From NCBI GenBank assembly GCA_038530555.1, contig JBCBCN010000001.1, positions 496,001 through 560,000 of the forward strand: a stretch of DNA of 64,000 nucleotides, read 5' to 3'. Source of the stretch: HKCCE3408 sp038530555 (GTDB lineage: Bacteria; Pseudomonadota; Alphaproteobacteria; Rhodobacterales; Rhodobacteraceae). The translations under genes and the position numbers were made by a program. Below the pieces are notes generated by a model that was given only the letters and a program-made list of their open reading frames with translations, was not told where the DNA came from and ran no database searches. How positions within the stretch are numbered: position 1 is the stretch's first letter; each line of letters begins with the position of its first letter. Of this stretch, positions 27,203-35,227 are shown piece after piece.

Positions 27203-28440
27203 CGACCCGCCTCCTCCTCCGCCGCCCCGAAATGCGCCGCGTCCAGCGCTTGGGCCAGATCGGCGATCAGATCGGCCGTGTCCTCCAGCCCCACGGACAG
27301 GCGCAGCAGCCCCGGCCCGATGCCCAAAGCGGCCTGGCGCTCAGGGCCAAGGCGCTGATGGGTCGTGGTCGCGGGATGGGTGATGATGGATTTCGCATCG
27401 CCCAGATTGTTCGAGATCGTGATCAGGCTCAGCGCGTTGAGCGCGCGGAAGGCCGCCTCTTGCCCGCCCTTCAGATCGAGCGCGATCATCGTGCCGCCCG
27501 CCGACATCTGCTGCATGGCGATGGCGTGTTGGGGATGGCTGTCGAGCCCGGGAAAAATAAGGCCAGACAGGGCCTTATGGTCCGCCAAGGCCTCGGCGAT
27601 GGCCTGGGCGCTTGCGGCCTGCGCCTGCACCCGCAAGTCCATCGTCTCCAGCGATTTGAGCATCACCCAGGCCGTGAACGGCGACATCGCCCCGCCGGTA
27701 TGCTTGAGATAGGGCTCCACCGTCTTGCGGATATAGGCCTCGGAGCCGAGGATTACGCCACCCAGCGCCCGGCCCTGCCCGTCGATATGCTTGGTCGCCG
27801 AATAGATCACCACATCCGCGCCGAGATCGAAGCTACGCTGCAGAACGGGCGTGGCGAAGACGTTATCAACGAGGACTTGCGCACCAACTGAATGCGCGAG
27901 CTTGGCCACCTCGGCGATGTCGATCACCTCGAGCGTCGGGTTGGCGATGGATTCGAAGAACACGAGTTTGGTGTCATGCCGGATCGCCGAGCGCCAACCG
28001 TCCAGATCGGTGCCATCGACAAAGGTGACCTCGACCCCGTAACGCGGCAGCAGGTCCTCCAGGATGTAAAGGCATGAGCCAAAGAGCGCCCGGGCAGAGA
28101 CCACATGATCGCCGGCGCTCAGCATCGACATCACCGCGCCCGACACCGCCGCCATGCCCGAGGCCGTGGCAAAGGCCGCCTCCGCGCCTTCGATGGCCGC
28201 GATCCTGTCCTCAAACATCGCCACGGTCGGGTTGCCATAGCGGGCATAGATGTATTCGTCCGGCCCGCTCGTCTCAAAGCGGGCCTGCGCCATCTCCGCG
28301 CTGTCATAGACAAAGCCCTGGGTCAGGAAAATCGCCTCCGAAAGCTCGCCGAACTGGCTGCGGCGCACGCCCGCATGCACTGCGGTGCTGCGCGGGCCCA
28401 GCTTGCTGCCGGGTGGCTTTGGCGTCTCATCCTGGCTCAT
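27199..28440 (-). CDS. metZ: O-succinylhomoserine sulfhydrylase
   Basis: 413 aa from ATG 28440. PLP-enzyme landmarks of the Cys/Met metabolism family are FVYDSAEMAQARF, YARYGNPTVAMFE, the PLP-lysine segment YSATKHIDGQGRALGG, and TTTHQRL near the C-terminus. It makes homocysteine from O-succinylhomoserine and sulphide. The frame is open further upstream, but that stretch is occupied by a SAM-II riboswitch and a terminator hairpin, so the downstream ATG is chosen. The upstream SAM-II element supports methionine-pathway identity. Confidence 0.93.
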   Translation of the reverse strand: MSQDETPKPPGSKLGPRSTAVHAGVRRSQFGELSEAIFLTQGFVYDSAEMAQARFETSGPDEYIYARYGNPTVAMFEDRIAAIEGAEAAFATASGMAAVSGAVMSMLSAGDHVVSARALFGSCLYILEDLLPRYGVEVTFVDGTDLDGWRSAIRHDTKLVFFESIANPTLEVIDIAEVAKLAHSVGAQVLVDNVFATPVLQRSFDLGADVVIYSATKHIDGQGRALGGVILGSEAYIRKTVEPYLKHTGGAMSPFTAWVMLKSLETMDLRVQAQAASAQAIAEALADHKALSGLIFPGLDSHPQHAIAMQQMSAGGTMIALDLKGGQEAAFRALNALSLITISNNLGDAKSIITHPATTTHQRLGPERQAALGIGPGLLRLSVGLEDTADLIADLAQALDAAHFGAAEEEAGR

Positions 28441-28472
28441 CGCGTTCCATACCCTCAGGTCTATCGGGCCCC

Positions 28473-28513
28473 AAACGCAAAACGCGCCGGGGCCGGTTTG
28501 GCCGCGGGCGCGC
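28473..28513 (-). terminator. attenuator/terminator hairpin between SAM-II riboswitch and metZ
   Basis: On the minus strand CGCGCC...GGCGCG form a 6-bp GC stem with an internal GGCC/GGCC pairing, followed by TTTTGCGTTT. Its place between the aptamer and the metZ ATG suggests transcriptional attenuation as the expression platform. Confidence 0.6.
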
Positions 28514-28533
28514 ATCAATGGGCTCACCTCCGA

Positions 28534-28587
28534 CCTCTTTAGCGGTTTGTTTAACGTGGCCCGCAATCCGGCTGACAAATCTCCACG
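28534..28587 (-). ncRNA. SAM-II riboswitch aptamer
   Basis: On the minus strand the outer stem CGTGG/CCACG encloses an AGATTTG loop segment and is followed by TTAAAC and then GCTAAAGAGG, the highly conserved 3' block of SAM-II aptamers (consensus RTAAA...GCTAAARAGG). SAM-II riboswitches are known upstream of methionine genes, including metZ, in Alphaproteobacteria; binding of SAM would lower metZ expression. Confidence 0.85.
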
Positions 28588-28593
28588 GATGTA

Positions 28594-28623
28594 TGGCTAC
28601 GCGCGGCCCGGGTCCGCCGTCAA
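28594..28623 (-). promoter_or_regulatory. putative sigma-70 promoter of metZ
   Basis: TTGACG (28618-28623) and TAGCCA (28594-28599) on the minus strand are 18 nt apart; a start about 7 nt further falls at the 5' end of the SAM-II stem, which is the expected geometry. Confidence 0.6.
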
Positions 28624-28888
28624 GAGCGCACGGGCAACGGCCTACAGGGCAAAACCGCGCGCATATCCCGACGATGGGGAGAATTGCCACGTCTTTCCCC
28701 CAAGCTGAGCCGCCGATCCTAAAAACAACCCGCAAAGTAAGGCCACATCCCACCGACCAAAGACCGGCGGTCGCCCGCTCAGCGCCAAGCAAAGCCCAGT
28801 AAAATGCGCGCAGTTTGCCCAAGTGCGCTTTTTTTCCTGGGCCGGTGTGTTTATTGTCTTATGCAGAGAATTTGAGTGGGGACACGCC
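28624..28888. other. intergenic region upstream of the XpaC/TelA operon
   Basis: No gene is seen. The right end has an AT-richer stretch (a run of T at about 28838, then TTTATTGTCTTATG near 28850-28864) that may hold the promoter of the rightward operon, but no pair of -35/-10 boxes stands out. Confidence 0.4.
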
Positions 28889-28978
28889 ATGACCTCCGAC
28901 GCCCTGCGCGGATTGGCTTTTGCGATACTCTTCGTCGTCATCATGATGGCGGCATTCGGCGGCTTCGGGTCGCTCTAA
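28889..28978 (+). CDS. 29-aa single-helix membrane peptide at the head of the XpaC/TelA operon
   Basis: ATG 28889 encodes MTSDALRGLAFAILFVVIMM followed by AAFGGFGSL. It is one hydrophobic helix with a glycine-rich end. The stop and the next start overlap (TAATG at 28976-28980), implying translational coupling. A GTGGGG ribosome-site-like stretch precedes it. Its membrane character and placement argue for a real product, although it could act only as a coupling leader. Confidence 0.6.
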   Translation: MTSDALRGLAFAILFVVIMMAAFGGFGSL

Positions 28979-29904
28979 TGGCGCAGCGCTACGGAGGCGA
29001 GTTCAGCCCACAGCCGCAAGCGGGCGACACGCGTGGCGCCATCACGGCACCCCGCCCGCCAGAGATCAGCTTCAAGGGCCGCTCGCCCCAGCGCTTCGGC
29101 GCCAAGCTTAACCTGCTGTTCCTCGCCGGGGTCATCTGCATCCTGCCAGCCTTCTTTCAAACCGGCACATCCGCCCTGGTGCTCGATCTTTTGGGTGCGG
29201 GTCTGGTCCTGCTGGCCGCGTGGCTGACACGGGACGGGGTGCGCGCCGAGGATGCCTATGCCGAGCGTAAGGTCGCCCGTCGCCCGGCGATCCCGCGCAA
29301 GCTTTTTGGATCGATCACCATTGGTTTGGGCGTTGCGCTGATGGCATTTGCAGGCACCTGGAGCCCCGTGCCCGCCGCGCTCGGCGGTGTGCTGGCCGGT
29401 GGTCTGCACCTGTTTTCCTTCGGGCTCGACCCGATGCGCGACAAGGGCCTCGAAGGCGTCGACACGTTCCAGACCGACCGCGTCGCGCGCAAGATCGAGG
29501 AGGCGGAAAAGCTTCTGGATCAGATGCGCGATGCGATCCTGCGTGCCAAAGACCGTGAGGTTGAGGCCCGGGTCGAAGGCTTTGCCGCGACCGCCCGCGC
29601 CATGTTCCGCGCAGTGGAAGAAGACCCGCGTGATCTGAGCCAAGCGCGGCGCTATCTCGGCGTCTATCTGGACGCGGCGCGGGAGGCGAGCGTCAAGTTC
29701 GCCGATCTCTACGGGCGCGACCGCGATCCGGCACTCAAGACCGATTACCTCGCCATGCTGGGCGATCTGGAAGCCGGGTTCGAGAGCCGGACGCAAAAGC
29801 TCTTGGAAGACGACCGCTCAGGCTTTGACATCACTGCGGAAGTTCTGCGCGAACGCCTGCAACAAGACATTTCCTATCTAGAAAACAGGGGACAGACCAA
29901 ATGA
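28978..29904 (+). CDS. XpaC-like protein (5-bromo-4-chloroindolyl phosphate hydrolysis family)
   Basis: 308 aa from ATG 28978, coupled to the small upstream peptide; the frame is open further upstream without homology. Two pairs of transmembrane helices (about 40-80 and 105-140) are followed by a long helical cytoplasmic domain with RKIEEAEKLLDQMRDAI and LERLQ-type coiled-coil character. Family members are regularly next to TelA, as here (ATGA overlap at 29901). The family name comes from a historical phenotype; the true role in membrane stress or toxic-anion tolerance is unclear. Confidence 0.82.
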   Translation: MAQRYGGEFSPQPQAGDTRGAITAPRPPEISFKGRSPQRFGAKLNLLFLAGVICILPAFFQTGTSALVLDLLGAGLVLLAAWLTRDGVRAEDAYAERKVARRPAIPRKLFGSITIGLGVALMAFAGTWSPVPAALGGVLAGGLHLFSFGLDPMRDKGLEGVDTFQTDRVARKIEEAEKLLDQMRDAILRAKDREVEARVEGFAATARAMFRAVEEDPRDLSQARRYLGVYLDAAREASVKFADLYGRDRDPALKTDYLAMLGDLEAGFESRTQKLLEDDRSGFDITAEVLRERLQQDISYLENRGQTK

Positions 29905-31097
29905 GCCAGGAAATCCGGCAAAAGGCCCAAGAGGCCGCCAAACAGATCGACGAATTGAACGCGATCGTCCTGCCCGAGCCCTCGACCGAGCTTGTCCCCA
30001 TCGCCCAAGCCGAACCGCCCACGGCCGAGGAAATCCGCACGCGCATGTCCGAGATCGACATGACGAACACCAATTCCATCGTGACCTTCGGCTCCAATGC
30101 CCAGGCGGAGCTTCAGACGATCTCGCAATCCATGCTGGAAGGCGTGAAGAACAAAGACGTGGGCCCCGCAGGCAACAGCTTGCGCGATATCGTCGGCACG
30201 ATCCGCGGCTTCTCCGTCGATGAGCTGAACCCCAACCGCAAGCTCAGCTGGTGGGAGCGGCTCTTTGGCAAGGCCAAGCCGATCCACGATTTCATGGCGC
30301 GCTATGAAAACGTGCAGACCCAGATCGACAAGATCACCGATGACCTTCTGGGCCATGAGCAGGTCTTGATGAAGGATATCAAATCGCTCGACCTGCTCTA
30401 TGAAAAGACCCTCGATTTCTACGACGAACTTGCGCTCTACATCGCCGCCGGTGAGGAAAAGCTGCGCGAGCTCGATGCCGAGACGATCCCGGCCAAGGCG
30501 GCCGAGGTGGATGCCGCGCCCGAGGACAATCAGGTGATCATCGCCCAGGAGCTGCGCGATCTGCGCGCCGCGCGAGATGATCTTGAGCGCCGGGTCCATG
30601 ACCTCAAGCTAACCCGTCAGGTAACAATGCAGTCGCTCCCCTCGATCCGCCTGGTGCAGGAGAACGACAAATCGCTCGTGACCAAGATCAACTCGACGCT
30701 CGTGAACACGGTGCCGCTTTGGGAGACGCAGTTGGCCCAGGCGGTCACGATCCAGCGCTCGACCGAGGCCGCGGCGGCGGTGCGTGAGGCGACCGATCTG
30801 ACCAATGAGCTTTTGACCTCGAACGCCGAGAACCTGCGCGAGAGCAACAAGATGGTCCGCGAAGAGATGGAGCGCGGCGTCTTTGACATTGAAGCGGTAA
30901 AACAGGCCAATGCCAGCTTGATCGCCACGATCGAAGAAAGCCTCGCCATCGCCGATGAGGGCAAGGCCAAGCGCGCCGCGGCCGAGGAAGAGATGAAAAA
31001 GATGGAGGCCGAGCTGCGCGACACGCTGAGCGCCGCCCGCGCGCGTGGCGACGGGACTGGCGCAAATGTCGGCGAAAGTGTACCAGCAGGGCAGTAA
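29901..31097 (+). CDS. telA: toxic anion resistance protein TelA family
   Basis: 398 aa, predicted cytoplasmic and almost wholly helical. It carries the TelA pattern: GSNAQAELQTISQSML near the start, a WWERLFGK segment, MKDIKSLDLLYEKTLDFYDELALYI, and the Gln-rich TMQSLPSIRLVQENDKSLV block before LWETQLAQA. Relatives are linked to tellurite and other stress tolerance and occur in Ter-type stress clusters. Overlaps the XpaC-like gene by 4 nt; the DUF2927 lipoprotein begins 20 nt later. Confidence 0.92.
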   Translation: MSQEIRQKAQEAAKQIDELNAIVLPEPSTELVPIAQAEPPTAEEIRTRMSEIDMTNTNSIVTFGSNAQAELQTISQSMLEGVKNKDVGPAGNSLRDIVGTIRGFSVDELNPNRKLSWWERLFGKAKPIHDFMARYENVQTQIDKITDDLLGHEQVLMKDIKSLDLLYEKTLDFYDELALYIAAGEEKLRELDAETIPAKAAEVDAAPEDNQVIIAQELRDLRAARDDLERRVHDLKLTRQVTMQSLPSIRLVQENDKSLVTKINSTLVNTVPLWETQLAQAVTIQRSTEAAAAVREATDLTNELLTSNAENLRESNKMVREEMERGVFDIEAVKQANASLIATIEESLAIADEGKAKRAAAEEEMKKMEAELRDTLSAARARGDGTGANVGESVPAGQ

Positions 31098-31117
31098 GTT
31101 CGAGGGAGACACCACCG

Positions 31118-32074
31118 ATGGCGCTTAGGCAGATGGGGGGCCGTATCGCGCTGATCGCCTGGACCGGGCTCATTTTGGGCGTGGTTTCTGGCTGTCAGGT
31201 CACTATGCCTCCCGAGCCTGAGTTGGAGGGCATCTCTACTGTGGCCCCCCAGCCTCGCGCGCCCTCGGCTGAAAGCCGCGCGTTTTCAGACTATTACGCC
31301 AATGTAGAGCAGCGCCTGCTGGCCAATGGGTTGCTCAGGACCGATGGCGGCGGCATCGATACACCGATCACCCATCAGATGCTGGCCGGCAATTTTGAGC
31401 GGATTGCGCTCTTTGACGAGTACGCCCTGACAGGCGGCCGCTTCGTGCAGCGTGAGACGCCCTCGGTTCTGCGCCGTTGGTCGGTGCCGGTGCGCCTTCA
31501 GGCGCATTTCGGCGACAGCGTCCGGCCTGCCGCGCGCACCCGCGACCGCGCGCAGCTCACAGCCTATGGCCGACGTCTTGGGCGGCTGACCGGGCATCCG
31601 ATCTCAACCGTGGCCGAGGGCGGCAATTTCCACGTCCTCTATCTCAACCGCGACGAACAGCTCGATGCAGGCCCCCTCTTGCAAAGCCTGGTGCCCGGGA
31701 TTGGGCCAGAAACCGTGCGTGAGATCACCCGCCTGCCGCGCTTTACCTTCTGTTCGGTCTACGCCTTCAGCCAGGCCGACGCGCGATCCGATTACATCAC
31801 CGCCATCGCCATCATCCGCACCGAGCACCCGGACCTACTGCGCAGGTCTTGCGTGCATGAAGAGATCGCCCAAGGCCTCGGCCTGCCCAATGACAGCCGC
31901 GCCGCGCGCCCCTCGATCTTCAACGATGACGAAGAATTCGCGCTGCTGACCCGCCACGATGAGCTTTTGCTTCGCATGCTCTATGACGACCGCCTGCGCC
32001 CGGGCATGGATGCCGAAACCGCCCGTCCCATCGTGGAGCGGATCGCCGATGAGCTTGTCGGCGGCGCATCGTGA
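31118..32074 (+). CDS. DUF2927 lipoprotein, copy 1
   Basis: 318 aa. The signal peptide ends in a lipobox (VVSGCQ), so it is a periplasmic lipoprotein. The C-terminal DUF2927 domain has a Cys followed by HEEIAQGLGLPNDS, then SIFNDDEEF and LLLRMLYDDRLRPGM. The second DUF2927 protein (42861-44240) shares CxHEEIxQ, ND, S-x-FNDD and LR-x-x-YD, implying a functional site. No function is known. It sits inside the XpaC-TelA-SPFH operon. Confidence 0.85.
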   Translation: MALRQMGGRIALIAWTGLILGVVSGCQVTMPPEPELEGISTVAPQPRAPSAESRAFSDYYANVEQRLLANGLLRTDGGGIDTPITHQMLAGNFERIALFDEYALTGGRFVQRETPSVLRRWSVPVRLQAHFGDSVRPAARTRDRAQLTAYGRRLGRLTGHPISTVAEGGNFHVLYLNRDEQLDAGPLLQSLVPGIGPETVREITRLPRFTFCSVYAFSQADARSDYITAIAIIRTEHPDLLRRSCVHEEIAQGLGLPNDSRAARPSIFNDDEEFALLTRHDELLLRMLYDDRLRPGMDAETARPIVERIADELVGGAS

Positions 32075-32114
32075 CCGCCTCGGGCGCAAGATACGACTAC
32101 CCGGAGACCCCAAA

Positions 32115-33257
32115 ATGCCCATCCTAGATTTCCTGTCCGGTCAGTTCATCGACGTTATCGAATGGACCGACGACACCCGTGATACCATGGTCTGGCGCTT
32201 TGAGCGCTACGGTCATGAGATCAAATACGGCGCTAAGCTGACCGTGCGGGAGGGCCAAGTGGCCGTTTTCGTGCATGAGGGGCAATTGGCGGATGTCTTC
32301 ACGCCAGGTCTATATATGCTCGAGACCAACAACATGCCGATTATGACCAATCTTCAGCATTGGGATCACGGCTTCAAATCGCCCTTCAAATCCGAGATCT
32401 ATTTCGTCTCCACCAACCGCTTTACCGATCTGAAATGGGGCACGAAGAACCCGCTGATGCTGCGCGATCCGGAGTTCGGGCCCACCCGCATCCGCGCCTT
32501 TGGCACCTACAGCGTCAAAGTGGCCGATGCCGCGCGCTTCATGACCGAGATCGTGGGCACCGACGGCGAGTTCACCACCGATGAGGTGACCTTTCAGATC
32601 CGCAACATCCTGGTCCAGCAGTTCAGCCAGACCGTCGCGGGCTCCGGCGTGCCGGTCCTCGATATGGCGGCCAATACTGGCGAGTTCGGCAAGCTGGTCG
32701 CTGCGAAAATCTCCGAGACAATCGCGCAATACGGCCTGACCCTGCCCGAGCTCTATATCGAAAACATCTCGCTCCCCCCCGCCGTGGAGGCCGCGCTGGA
32801 TAAGCGGACCTCGATGGGTGTCGTCGGCGATCTGGCGGCCTATCAGCGCTTCGCCACCGCCGAGGCGATGCAAACCGCCGCCAGCACACCGGGCAGCGGC
32901 ATGGGCGAAGGCCTCGGGATGGGAATGGGGATGGCCATGGCAAATCAGATGGCGGCTAATCAGATGGCGCACCAATCCCAGGCCAATTCGGGCCCCTGGG
33001 GCGCTCAGACCTCCGCGCCTGCCGCCGCCCCGCCCCCGCCGCCGCCGGTGGAGCATGTCTGGCATATCGCCGAGAACGGCGCGACGCGCGGGCCGTTCTC
33101 CAAGGCCGACCTGGGGCGCATGGCGCTGGACGGGTCTCTGACGCGGGAAACACTCGTCTGGACACAAGGTCAAGACGGCTGGCAAAAGGCCAACGATGTC
33201 GTTGAATTAGCTCAGCTTTTTACCGTTCTACCCCCGCCACCGCCACCGGCGGTCTAA
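32115..33257 (+). CDS. SPFH-domain protein with C-terminal GYF_2 (DUF4339) domain
   Basis: 380 aa from ATG 32115; the frame opens earlier inside the preceding gene. Residues ~1-260 form an SPFH/virion-core-like domain (VREGQVAVFVHEGQLADVFTPG, KWGTKNPLMLRDPEFGPTRIRAFGTYS). A Met/Gly-rich linker and poly-Pro stretch follow, then a GYF_2 domain (WHIAENGATRGPFSKADLGRMA...WTQGQDGWQKA). Such proteins scaffold membrane microdomains; no transmembrane helix is seen. The role is inferred from its neighbours TelA/XpaC and a zinc-ribbon membrane protein. Confidence 0.88.
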   Translation: MPILDFLSGQFIDVIEWTDDTRDTMVWRFERYGHEIKYGAKLTVREGQVAVFVHEGQLADVFTPGLYMLETNNMPIMTNLQHWDHGFKSPFKSEIYFVSTNRFTDLKWGTKNPLMLRDPEFGPTRIRAFGTYSVKVADAARFMTEIVGTDGEFTTDEVTFQIRNILVQQFSQTVAGSGVPVLDMAANTGEFGKLVAAKISETIAQYGLTLPELYIENISLPPAVEAALDKRTSMGVVGDLAAYQRFATAEAMQTAASTPGSGMGEGLGMGMGMAMANQMAANQMAHQSQANSGPWGAQTSAPAAAPPPPPPVEHVWHIAENGATRGPFSKADLGRMALDGSLTRETLVWTQGQDGWQKANDVVELAQLFTVLPPPPPPAV

Positions 33258-33790
33258 GGGCCTCGGCTAAAGAGCGGCACGGTCCGACAGGCATCGCCGG
33301 AAAACTCGAATGCGGGCAGAGGGCGCGTCGGGATCGGCGTCGGCGGCGGCACCTGGCTTTCGACGATCAGCTCATTGTTGAGGCAGATATCCTGCGCCGC
33401 ATTGCCGATATTGAAGCCAAAGCCGCCCTCCCCGCAATTCCGCCCGAACCCGTCCATGTTCCAAGCCTGGGGCATCGGATCGCCGGTTCCGAACGGTACC
33501 AGGGCGCGACTTTCAAGATCAAAGGTCAGCACCCAGGTCGTGTCTTCCTGCAACTGGCCCAGGGCCCAGCGTCCGATGGCTTGCCCGCCGGAAAATCCCG
33601 TCACTTCGAAACAGGTCACCGCTTCCTGATCCAGGCGCGGGCCGGTGGCGAGGCCCTCATCGATGGCGAAGGCGCCGCGCATCGAATAACCGCCCCCGCC
33701 CTGCCATTCGAAGCCGTAGATCGCCTCTTGGGCGGCCAAGGGGCCCGTGGTCAGCGCGCAGCATGCCAAAAGCGCCATTGATCTTCGCAT
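33254..33790 (-). CDS. exported protein of unknown function, antisense-oriented within the stress cluster
   Basis: 178 aa. The signal peptide ends at LAAQEA; the mature part has YGFEWQGGGGYSMRGAF, TWVLTFDLESRALVPFG, a Cys pair, and a Pro-rich segment (VPPPTPIPTRPLP). No family recognised. It lies on the opposite strand between the SPFH and zinc-ribbon genes and its end overlaps the SPFH stop by 4 nt, so it interrupts an otherwise co-directional cluster. Confidence 0.65.
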   Translation of the reverse strand: MRRSMALLACCALTTGPLAAQEAIYGFEWQGGGGYSMRGAFAIDEGLATGPRLDQEAVTCFEVTGFSGGQAIGRWALGQLQEDTTWVLTFDLESRALVPFGTGDPMPQAWNMDGFGRNCGEGGFGFNIGNAAQDICLNNELIVESQVPPPTPIPTRPLPAFEFSGDACRTVPLFSRGP

Positions 33791-33975
33791 CTCGCCCTGC
33801 CTTTCGCGCTCAGCCTCAAGGCCCGTCTAGCACCGCAAACCTTCGCGCTGCAAATCCCGGCTTTCAAATCACGACTTTCCAATCTCGGCACAACAGCGCA
33901 TCTTTCCCCCGACGCCAGCGAGCCGAGCGACCCCAGACGATCCAATCCGGACAAGCCACCCCAGACGAGCCACCG

Positions 33976-35196
33976 ATGAGCGAGACCCTAGACCGATCCA
34001 CATCCGAACTTTCGGAAGATCACCGCTTTCCCTGTGACAATTGCGGCGCGGATTTCCGCTATGCGCCAGCCGAGGGGGCGCTTGTCTGCGATCATTGCGG
34101 CAACCGGGCCGAGCTTGAGGACGACGACGGCAATACCCCGGGCCGTGACCCGTGGAGCCGTTCGGGCGGCGCCGCCATCCCCGAGCTCGACTTTGAGCGC
34201 GCGCTGCGCGACCAACTCCCCGCCGCCGAGATGGAAGAGACCCGGGTCTCGAACTGCCCCAATTGCGGCGCCCAGGTCGAGTTTTCGCCCGATATCCACG
34301 CCGCCGAATGCCCGTTCTGCGCCACGCCCGTCGTTACCGATACCGGCACCCACCGCCATATCAAACCCGCGGGCCTCGTGCCCTTCCAGATCACCGAGCG
34401 GGAGGCGAAATCCTCTATGACCCGCTGGCTGGGGCGGCTCTGGTTCGCGCCCTCGGGCCTTGAGGAATACGCGCGCAAGGGCCGCAAGCTCAGCGGGATC
34501 TACGTGCCCTTCTGGACCTATGACGCCGACACGGCCTCGCGCTATCGCGGCCAACGCGGCACGGTTTACTATGTCACCACGCGCGGCTCAGACGGCAAAT
34601 CGCGCCGTCAGGCCAAGGTCCGCTGGCGCCGGGTTCAGGGCCGGGTGGCGCGGTTTTTCGACGATGTCCTGGTGCTCGGCTCCCGCTCCCTTCCCAAGCG
34701 CTATACTGATGCGCTGGCGCCCTGGTCGCTGGGCGCGCTGACGGCGTATGAGCCGGAATATCTCGCGGGCTTCCGCGCCGAGGGCTACACCGTCGATCTC
34801 GATCAAGGCATGGCCGAGGCGCGCGCGATCATGGATGCCCGCATCGCCCAGGATGTGCGCCGCGATATCGGCGGCGACCGCCAGCGTATCGAGAGCGTGG
34901 ACACCAGGCTCAGCGAGGTGACCTTCAAGCATATCCTGCTGCCCGTCTGGCTCGCGGCTTATCAGTATCGCGGCAAAAGCTACCGCTTCGTGGTCAACGG
35001 CCAGACCGGCAAGGTTCAGGGGGAGCGGCCCTATTCCGCCATCAAGATCGCGCTCGCCGTGCTGGCTGCGCTGATCGTTCTGGGTGGTCTGGCCGCGCTC
35101 TATGCCTGGCAGGAAGGCGCCTTTGCGGGCGGCTTCAGCGGCAGCTTCGAAGCCGGCGGCCTCAGCATCGGCATCTCCCCGTCAGGCTCCAAATAA
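33976..35196 (+). CDS. double zinc-ribbon membrane protein (TFIIB-type zinc ribbon)
   Basis: 406 aa from ATG 33976; the frame is open upstream without homology. Two zinc ribbons are visible at the N-terminus, CDNCG...CDHCG (about 18-37) and CPNCG...CPFCA (about 95-115), followed by a large soluble domain (VPFWTYDADTASRYRGQRG) and one C-terminal transmembrane helix (about 352-375) with a Gly/Ser-rich end. Proteins of this layout, sometimes mislabelled as helicases, accompany SPFH/GYF_2 proteins. It likely belongs to the same envelope module as TelA and SPFH. Confidence 0.8.
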   Translation: MSETLDRSTSELSEDHRFPCDNCGADFRYAPAEGALVCDHCGNRAELEDDDGNTPGRDPWSRSGGAAIPELDFERALRDQLPAAEMEETRVSNCPNCGAQVEFSPDIHAAECPFCATPVVTDTGTHRHIKPAGLVPFQITEREAKSSMTRWLGRLWFAPSGLEEYARKGRKLSGIYVPFWTYDADTASRYRGQRGTVYYVTTRGSDGKSRRQAKVRWRRVQGRVARFFDDVLVLGSRSLPKRYTDALAPWSLGALTAYEPEYLAGFRAEGYTVDLDQGMAEARAIMDARIAQDVRRDIGGDRQRIESVDTRLSEVTFKHILLPVWLAAYQYRGKSYRFVVNGQTGKVQGERPYSAIKIALAVLAALIVLGGLAALYAWQEGAFAGGFSGSFEAGGLSIGISPSGSK

Positions 35197-35205
35197 TGCA
35201 TTATT
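35192..35205. promoter_or_regulatory. 14-bp perfect palindrome upstream of the sugar kinase
   Basis: AATAATGCATTATT is a perfect inverted repeat, AT-rich in a GC-rich context, overlapping the zinc-ribbon stop and lying just upstream of the AAGGAGG ribosome site of the next gene. It could be an operator. Confidence 0.4.
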
Positions 35206-35227
35206 CCAATACTTTAAGGAGGCCGCG

